A DNA stretch of 64,000 nucleotides from the NCBI GenBank assembly GCA_028095005.1, contig CM051462.1:240120973-240184972 (forward strand), read 5' to 3'. Below, piece after piece: positions 56,937 through 64,000 of the stretch. Source of the DNA: Rhynchospora pubera. Lineage: Eukaryota > Streptophyta > Magnoliopsida > Poales > Cyperaceae. The notes beneath the pieces were generated by a model. The model had not been told where the DNA came from. It did no database searches and saw nothing but the letters and a program-made list of their open reading frames with translations. Position 1 is the stretch's first letter; the number at the start of each line of letters is the position of its first letter. A program made the translations under genes and the position numbers.

Positions 56937-59685
56937 TCAAACATCATCAATAACATAAACCATAGAAGTAGCCATATATGATTGGCTTTTAGGACATATC
57001 TCTAACATTGTGAAGATGACGAACATTGAATACGTCCAAGATGTGCATATTCTCAGGTAACATGACTCTGTAGGCATTCTCCCCAAACTTCTATAGGATT
57101 GGATATGGTCTGAACTTACGACGAGTAAGCTTATTGTATTTACCTCGCGAGTAGCGATCTTTACATAGATAAACCCACACAAGCTCTCCTACCTCGAAGT
57201 GTGCCTGTCGGCGCCTTTTATCCTCGTGGGTCTTGTACTTCTCATAAGATGTCTTTAAATTCTGGTGAACTTGATCATGAATCTCTTGTAAGTCATGGAC
57301 ACGAGTGCCTGCATCCCTCGAACCTTTGCTCGAAGAGTCCACTGGTAACAGGTCGAGAGGACCTCGGGTAATGTATCCGTAAAGTAAATAGAAAGGAGAA
57401 AATTGCGAGGAGCGGTTGACAGAGCAATTATACTCGAACTCAATCTTTGGTAGAAGAGTATCTCAGGTTCTAAACGAGGCCACTTGAGCTCGCATCATGT
57501 TCGCGAGACTCTTGTTTACCGCTTCAGTCTACCCGTCTGTCTGTGGGTGGTGTGGTGCTAAACTTCAGCTCGATTCCAAGTAGAGACCGTACTTCCTTCC
57601 AAAATACACTCATAAACTTCACATCTCGATCAGAGACTATGGAACTCGGTAATCCATGATTACGCACAACCTCGACGAAGAATAGTTCTGCAACCTTACG
57701 AGCATCGATGGTTGTTTTGCAAGCTGGGAAGATGGCCATCTTACTGAATCGATCTACAACCACAAAAATGTTATCATTTTTCTTCTTGGTTGTTAGTAAA
57801 CCCACAACAAATTCCATCGATATGTCTCTCCAAGATGTTGTTGGGATAGATAGAGGCGTGTATAGGCCTTGGTTGGTGTCAGTCCCTTTGGTTGCTTAAC
57901 ACACTTAGTAGCACCTTACAAATAGTTTGATGTCTTTTGACATGTTCGGCTAGAAGAACCTCTCTCGAATCAAGTGGAGTGTTTTCTCAGCTCTAAAATG
58001 ACCTTGTCTATGCAACTCTTGAACTATCAAGTATCGGAGCGAGGTGTTCGGAATGTACAGTGAGTTTCCAAAGAAGAGGTACCCATTATGGAGAAGATAA
58101 TCATGTCGGGTCTTCAGCTCCTCTGCTTCAACTATGGGTTTGAACTTAGCGTCTTCTCTGATCTCATGTGGTAGCTCTTCGAATCCGAGGACCATGTTCT
58201 CCATCGTCGACATCAAATTGACCCGGCGACTTAAGGCATCAGCCACTTTGTTGGTTACACTAGATTTATACACGATAGTGAAGGTATATTCTTGCAACAT
58301 ACTAAACTACTTAGCATGGCAAGAGTTCAGTTTGTTTTGATCCTACAAGAACTTCAGAGTTTGATGGCCGGTGTAGAGGAGAAATTCTTTAGGGAAAAGG
58401 TAATGTCGCCAATGATGGAGGGCCTGAACAATGGCATAGAGTTCGACATCGTAGACCGAGTAATTCTCTCACGATCCACCAATCTTCTCACTGAAGTAAA
58501 GGAAGCTTCACACTCAACTTCGAACACTTTGTCAAAGTTTGGCTAAGATATCATGGGAAAATTTGTGAGCAAACTTTTGAGCTGTTCGAACGCCTTTTGA
58601 GCTTTGTCATTCCAAGCAAAGTTCTTCGCTTGGAGTAAGTCAGTAATTCGTGAGGTGATTGAGCTGAAAGCTTTAATAAACCTTCGGTAGAAAGTAGAAA
58701 CCAATGAGACCAAAAACAAGCTAACCTCCCCTATGGTATTTGGGTTTTGCTAGTTTCGGATTGCTTTTACCTTGCTCTCATCCGGACTCGTGCCTTTGCC
58801 TGAGATGATAAAACCCAAGAAGGTAAGGCTCAGAACCATCCATGAACACTTTGCTGGGTTGGCGAATAGTTGGTTCGCTCGAAGAGTTTCGAGCACTTTG
58901 CGTAGGTGGTGCAGGTGGTCGGTCTTGTTTTGATTGTAAATTAGGATATCATTGAAGAAAACCACTAGAAATTTGTTGAGAAAGAGGCATAGTACTTGAT
59001 TCATCACTCTCATTAAAGTGCTCGGAGCATTTGGCAAACCAAAGGGCATGACAACCCACTCGAACATTCCATCCTTAGTCTTAAAAACTGTCTTCCATTT
59101 ATCTCTGGACTTGATATGAATTTGGTGATTCCCGCTCTTCAGATCGACCTTTGAGAAGACCATGGCTCCGCTCAGTTGGTCGAGCATGTCCTCAAGCCTC
59201 AAGATGGAAAATCAGTACTTGATTGTGATCTAATTGATGGCTCGGCTGTCCACACACATTTCGAACATGCCACCTTTCTTCAGAACAAGTAGCGCGGGAA
59301 CATGACACATGCTTATGCTCTTTCGCACAAAACCCTTATCGAGCAATTCTTGCACTTGTTGACGTAGCTCCTTGTGTTGATCCGGGGACATTTGGTAATG
59401 AGCTATGTTAGGAAGACTCGAACCCGGTACCAAATCGATTTGGTGTTGTATGTCCTGAAGAGGTGAGAGTCCATCAGGAAGCTCTTGATGTACGGGTTTC
59501 GTACTTGATTTTCAACTAGAATAAGCCCCAAATTGTGTTCAAATACTTGTGTTTTTACTTGTTTTCTTTTAAATTGTGCTAATGTCACTATGCAGGAAAG
59601 TTCAGCCGTAGCCTGGCAAGTTTTTTTTACAGGTTCATCACTTTTTGGCACGAAGAATGGAGAAAATCAACCAAGTCACAAGCTC

Positions 59686-60075
59686 AGACAAATTGGAATG
59701 GACCGCCCCAACATCAGGACGGACGTCCCAACTAGTGAAGAAACCATCTAGACGATCTAGTGTAGATTCAACTGGGACGGACCGCCCCAACCTCAGACCA
59801 GGCCGTCCCAGCCAAATCCAGACTTCTAAAAATAGAGCTCCAGATTTTTTGCGACGGTTTCTACAGTTTCCATCGCCTTTCAGAGCTTGTATGCCACGAT
59901 TGGAATCGCTATTTGATTGCTATAAAAGCTATGTCCTGTCTCCAAGTCAAGGACAGACACGAAATTCCAATTTTCAAGCCAGAAACTAATTCAAGGGAGA
60001 TAGCCTGATTGAGACGGCCAGCCAAGCCACCTGAGACGCATCGCCCCAGGATCAGGACGGGCCGCCCCAGACAGG
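59686..60075. repeat. GGACGGnCCGCCCCA palindrome cluster, block 1 of the solo LTR
   Basis: About seven variants of GGACGGACCGCCCCAAC / GACCAGGCCGTCCCAG in one LTR, separated by unrelated sequence. Confidence 0.7.
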
Positions 60076-60679
60076 ACAGAGCACAGAATCGTGGAATTTT
60101 CGAGCACAACTTTTTGTAACTTGGTTTTTCTCTTTTCTATGTATTTGTTTTTTATGAAACCTGTTTTTTCTTGCATGGATTTATTAAAGTAGATTAGTTT
60201 AGGGGCTATGGTTTGATAACTTTTCTTTTAGTTGTTTGTTTTGTTTGAATAATCGTTTATTAGTTGAGTTAAGTTATGTTTATGCTTTCTGCGATATGAT
60301 TCTGTTAATTGCTTGTAGAATTCTGCAATTGCTTAATCTGATTATTGCGTTAAACAAAGGCCTAGTTTAATTTTCAAACTGAAATCAAATTGCAATAACA
60401 AGTTAACACCCAGACTAATTAGGTAGGCGATATCCGGAATGATTTAACCAAACTTTAAGAAATTTGAGTTTTACCCAACAAATTGGAAGTTCAAATTTAG
60501 AGCACCTAAACCAAAAAACGGAAGTTCAAATTTAGGAGTTTTAGGAATTATCAAACATAATCCTTCAACTTGACCTGAATGGAAGTTAGAGCGCAAGTCT
60601 GTAGGTTAGGTTTGGTTTAATTCACATAAAAACACTCAACAAATAAATAAGTATAATGACAAAACAAGCATCAGATGAT

Positions 60680-60810
60680 TAGAACGGATTGTTCCGGAGT
60701 CCAGACGGACCGCCCAGAAAAGGGCGCCTGGCTTAGAACGACATGTTCCAACCATCTGACAGGATGCAGAACGGCCCGTTCTAGAAATAGAATGGTCCGT
60801 TCCAATGCTG
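60680..60810. repeat. GAACGGnCCGTTC palindrome cluster, block 2 of the solo LTR
   Basis: Five variants: GAACGGATTGTTCC, GACGGACCGCCC, GAACGACATGTTCC, GAACGGCCCGTTC, GAATGGTCCGTTCC. Each is close to a perfect inverted repeat with a CG in each arm. Confidence 0.75.
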
Positions 60811-61989
60811 ACAGATGAGAAAAGTTGGATAACCTGAACCCCTAATCATTCGTCAATTGATCTATCTCTTTAGTAAGTTTAATTTTCTGGTTAATTAGAT
60901 TTTCTATCTTGCACTTTATTTTTTGTTTAGAACTGTTTGAAACTTGAATTGTTTATTTAACCATAGGATTTAATTTAATCTGAATTGTCTAAATTGGAAA
61001 AATAATAATCCGTCCCCGAGATTCGACCCTTAAACTGTATTGCAAACAAATTAGTATCGGGTTTTAAGAAATTAATTTTACCAGTACCCTCAGCACCGAT
61101 CAGCTCCCCCATAACATCTCTGTATGTGGCTAGAATTGACTCGATCAATCCTCGGGGCAGCTCACTAGGCTCGTGTTATGTAAATGTGGTCAAGGCCACG
61201 ATACAGCACATCCTCTCAGCTTCAAGTTCGATCTCGAACTCATCTGTGGGCACACAAAACATCGTCTTCCTTGTGTTAGAGAAATTTTTTGCAAAGGTAA
61301 AATGTGTACCTTCTTATCTCCCAGCTAGACTGAGTAGAGTTACTTGCGACCATCTTCAACAACATGATTGCCAAATTGCGATGGTCATCCAAGGATGAGG
61401 TGTGATGCGTCTATTGGTAGAACATATGCTCGGACAGTGGTAGAATAGTTCGGGCCAATTGAAAACTCGACCTGACATCGTCGGTTAACCATAATCTCGA
61501 CGTTCTTGTTGACCCATCCAAGCTTGTGGGGGTGAGGGTGTGGTGTAGTGGCGATACTTAACTTCTTCACAGCTTCCTCGGAGACTATATTCTCCCAGCT
61601 TTCCAACTTGATGTTTATATTACATTTCTTTTCTTTGATAGAGCACTGAGTTTTGAAAATATCGTGCCGTTTTCAATTCTCCTTGGTTGGTGGTGCGAGA
61701 CACAAGCGTCTTGCAACTAGACTCTCTCCTCCGACATCATCGGGACTAGCCTCGTAGACCTCTTCTTTAGTTACAACATATCCTTCTTCATCCTCGAAGT
61801 AGTTATCTTGGTCAGCATGTACTGAACTTGAGCCTTAAGACGCTTATTGGCATAGTGTCTAAGAGAGTGACACCTATGACGACGAATGTTCGCCTTGCGA
61901 TTGTCCGAATGATTGCTCGGGTTTGGTAGAGGAGGTGTGTTGCGAGATGGGTTGGTGCTCGGATTGTCTTGCGGAATGACAGTCCTTGT

Positions 61990-64000
61990 TGTCACACCCC
62001 GCAGCAGCAGCATGACAAGTCCCCGCCGTAGGCACGTACTTCGCATGCACCGCAAGGCTTGCTGTCTAATTACAAGTCTATATGCCATGTTTTACCATAC
62101 TAAGCATCATGTTATTGGCTAGCAACAGTTCTAAACAGAATTGAGGTTAAGGTTGAGCTTGTAAATATGTAAAATAAAAATTCGACATAGTCTCCCCTAT
62201 AATCAGTAACATCCAGCCATGAAGGCAAGCATTCTCATAGTTTTATAAGATTTTCCCAACCCAAATCCCACAAGCAATAGTCAAGTAACTTTTTAACTTA
62301 AGGATTACACACATACAAGCACATATTCACACAACTAGCATACAACAGAACTGTACAACAAAACATAGCATATACTTAATATACATGGCTTACTTCTCCA
62401 ACTTTCTAGCCCCTGTCTTCAACCTGGAACCCATGAAAACATGGTACAGTGAGAAAGAATACCATTTCTCAGTGCGGTATTTAGTTCCAGCCAAGCATGA
62501 ACCTGAAGTCTCATATTGCGGAACTAAATACACACTGTTTATATATAACATACTTTTGCATTGGAAAAACAATTCATTCATAAAAACATTTAGCAATCCA
62601 TGCTTATGCAATTCAAAACCAGCTAGTTGAGGTTATCGGAAAATTGTCATTTCAATTAATACAAAAGCCGGCATTTATTTGGACACCAATTCATGCATAA
62701 TATTAGGCTGATTAGCAATCAGCCAAGTCCTTGCCTTTCCATCAATCCAACCAAATAATACTCAATTGTTGAGAATATTTACCCGCTCACAGTCCATTCA
62801 AGAACTGATATGAGTTTCTGAACATAAGCGCTTACCTCACGGCCCTTGGAAAGTCAGTCGCGATTCCGCTTTCCAAAAATGTAAATGTTATTCATCACAC
62901 AATTATCACAACCATAACACATACCACAATTCATCCAGTGCATGATCATAAGTTATACCATAGCAATTTATATATGAATACTACAATAGTAAGTTATGCA
63001 CAATCCACAAGCAACATGCATAATATAGCTTTACTTTTAGCACAGCAACAAGAGTTAGGGTCTAGGTGGAATCCGTACCTCAAACCTTTCACCGTTACCC
63101 GTCGTTCACTGCTGCGATGTCCTTGTTTCACCGCTCAGGTCCACCGCTTCGTTCTACCCAAGCTTTTAAAATGCGTTTTTTTCGGTATGACGGTCCGAAG
63201 TTGATTTAACGGTGCGGCGTTTATTCGGTGAAAAAACGACAAAAAAACGGTGTATGTATGCGAACATTTATGTCAAACTCATATGTATTTTTGTGTACAG
63301 TATTATATCTGTATGGACGATTGGTATATAAAGAGAGGCAGTGGTACACAATATTGAACATTTCTAAGCATTTTATTCACGATATGTACCAAATACACTA
63401 TGTTCTCAATACACGACATGTCTTTTGATATTGTACACGTTTTTTCGGTGAAAAAACACAATTTTTCTATGTTTTTTCGCTGAAAAAACGTAAATGACGC
63501 GTTACGTTATTTTATCATTTTTTTCTATGACGTTCGTGCGGTTGGCTACAAAATACCGTTATTTCGGAAAAAACGGCGTTTAAACGACGTTTTTTAAAAG
63601 CTTGGTTCTACCTCAAGGTCTAGTTCAAGCAAACAATACCTAAGTCACAATTATGCACAAGACCAGCCTATAACTCAAGCAATTTCGTGGCAAAGGCACT
63701 GGCCTAACTCAGTTTCGTGACTGGTTTGCAGTGCGGCACCGTTTGCATCACCGCTTCTTAGTCTAATCACCGCCCAACACCAGACCTATGGTCCTTACTA
63801 GCACATGGTCAGTTAGGGTACACGACAATACTGTTTTGCACCATGAACATTATCCCTAAGGTCTATTTATGTCATGGAAACCAACAATCGTGCACAACCG
63901 ATGCACTGCCATGCTCCTTTCTTGGCCTGGTTTGAGCAATACAGGGACTATATAGAACCTTGTTCTCTACCTTCCCAACCGTCCAGCTATGACCCAAACA
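61990..64000 (-). mobile_element. Reversed, diverged Tekay-family LTR, cut by the window end
   Basis: Starts on the plus strand with TGTCACACCCCGC, the complement of the Tekay LTR 3' end, and stays alignable to the LTR up to the window edge (64000 corresponds to about 45748). It keeps the perfect stem GTATTTAGTTCC/GGAACTAAATAC (62477-62488, 62520-62531), GAGAAA/TTTCTC (62451-62470) and TAAGCGCTTA (62827-62836 region). Clearly older than the 44966 LTR. The left flank CTTGT (61985-61989) is the predicted target duplication. Confidence 0.85.
63159..63604. mobile_element. hAT-like MITE, 446 bp, TSD GTTCTACC
   Basis: Perfect 8-bp duplication GTTCTACC (63151-63158, 63605-63612). Ends CAAGCTTTTAAAA and TTTTAAAAGCTTG are perfect inverted repeats. 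Both subterminal regions repeat CGGTGAAAAAACG / CGTTTTTTC motifs. No coding capacity. It lies inside the reversed Tekay-type LTR. Confidence 0.85.

Larger units (their letters stand above)
59506..61083 (+). mobile_element. Solo LTR, 1578 bp, inserted in the old gypsy element
   Basis: Starts TGATTTTC and ends TTTTACCA (TG..CA), flanked by GTACT (59501-59505) and GTACC (61084-61088), a 5-bp duplication with one mismatch. Removing it rejoins the gypsy sequence on both sides. The right end (CCGTCCCCGAGATTCGACCC then a T-rich tail) resembles the 3' end of Tat/Athila-type LTRs; lineage uncertain. It carries two palindrome clusters. Confidence 0.7.
56937..61989 (-). pseudogene. Degenerate minus-strand Ty3/gypsy element (gag-pol remnants)
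   Basis: From right to left: a gag tail with a decayed zinc knuckle (about 61770-61900), protease-flanking sequence (61385-61606), a linker into reverse transcriptase (59230-59505), reverse transcriptase with FFNDILIY in place of the usual active-site Asp-Asp (58750-59202), RNase H end plus integrase finger (57950-58300), integrase core (57524-57817), and a C-terminal segment (56937-57342). Many frameshifts and stops divide these blocks, so it is dead and old. The active-site change confirms loss of function. A solo LTR (59506-61083) interrupts it, and a reversed Tekay-type LTR truncates it at 61990. Lineage not assigned, but distinct from the Tekay element. Confidence 0.8.

Overview
The window is nuclear DNA of a flowering plant. 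Two genes, both on the minus strand, have many GT-AG introns and encode plant-type proteins, and the rest is AT-rich DNA packed with plant transposons. I cannot name the species. I saw no tRNA, rRNA, CRISPR or prokaryotic operon structure.

Genes. (1) 2221-5553: a WD40 protein of the LEC14B/DCAF11 type, 10 coding exons, 470 residues. It carries two WDxR motifs typical of CUL4-DDB1 substrate receptors. (2) 14673-22789: a Kelch-repeat plus PP1-like Ser/Thr phosphatase of the BSL1 type (brassinosteroid signalling), 19 coding exons, 917 residues, all catalytic signatures intact. Both look functional: every junction I joined keeps frame.

Layout. 1-2.1 kb: small inverted-repeat elements (a hAT-type MITE, a GTTTGGAT-type MITE, a Tourist-type MITE). 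2.2-5.6 kb: the WD40 gene. 6-14 kb: intergenic, with fold-back MITEs and a three-level nest at 11.56-13.73 kb. 14.7-22.8 kb: BSL1. 24-27.7 kb: a second GTTTGGAT MITE, a fragment with GGACCG motifs, a broken FAR1/MULE fragment, and a TIR element that shares termini with the 11.56 kb element. 27.7-40 kb: a frameshifted hAT transposase gene whose last exon is split by a tandem array of non-autonomous LTR elements (three 1808-bp LTRs, two 455-bp interiors, one TGAAT target duplication).

41-56 kb is a Russian doll. A SIRE-type Ty1/copia LTR (41013-56016) contains a second LTR (42026-55282, TSD TGTGC). That contains a very young Ty3/gypsy chromovirus of Tekay/Del type (43264-54544, TSD AATGG). The youngest layer is itself a tandem: deleted copy, shared LTR, complete copy. 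It has an uninterrupted 1556-residue gag-pol frame and near-identical LTRs. 57-62 kb holds an old, broken minus-strand Ty3/gypsy element interrupted by a 1578-bp solo LTR. At 61990 a reversed, diverged LTR of the Tekay family begins and runs off the window, carrying a 446-bp hAT-like insertion.

Links between parts. The non-autonomous array at 33-39 kb and the Tekay element share LTR blocks, the same tRNA-type primer site and similar polypurine tracts, so the coding element is the likely source of proteins for the non-coding one. The shared LTR blocks contain perfect stems that have changed on both arms between families, which points to a conserved RNA structure. Three LTRs from different elements each carry a dense cluster of short imperfect palindromes built around CG, each with its own motif.
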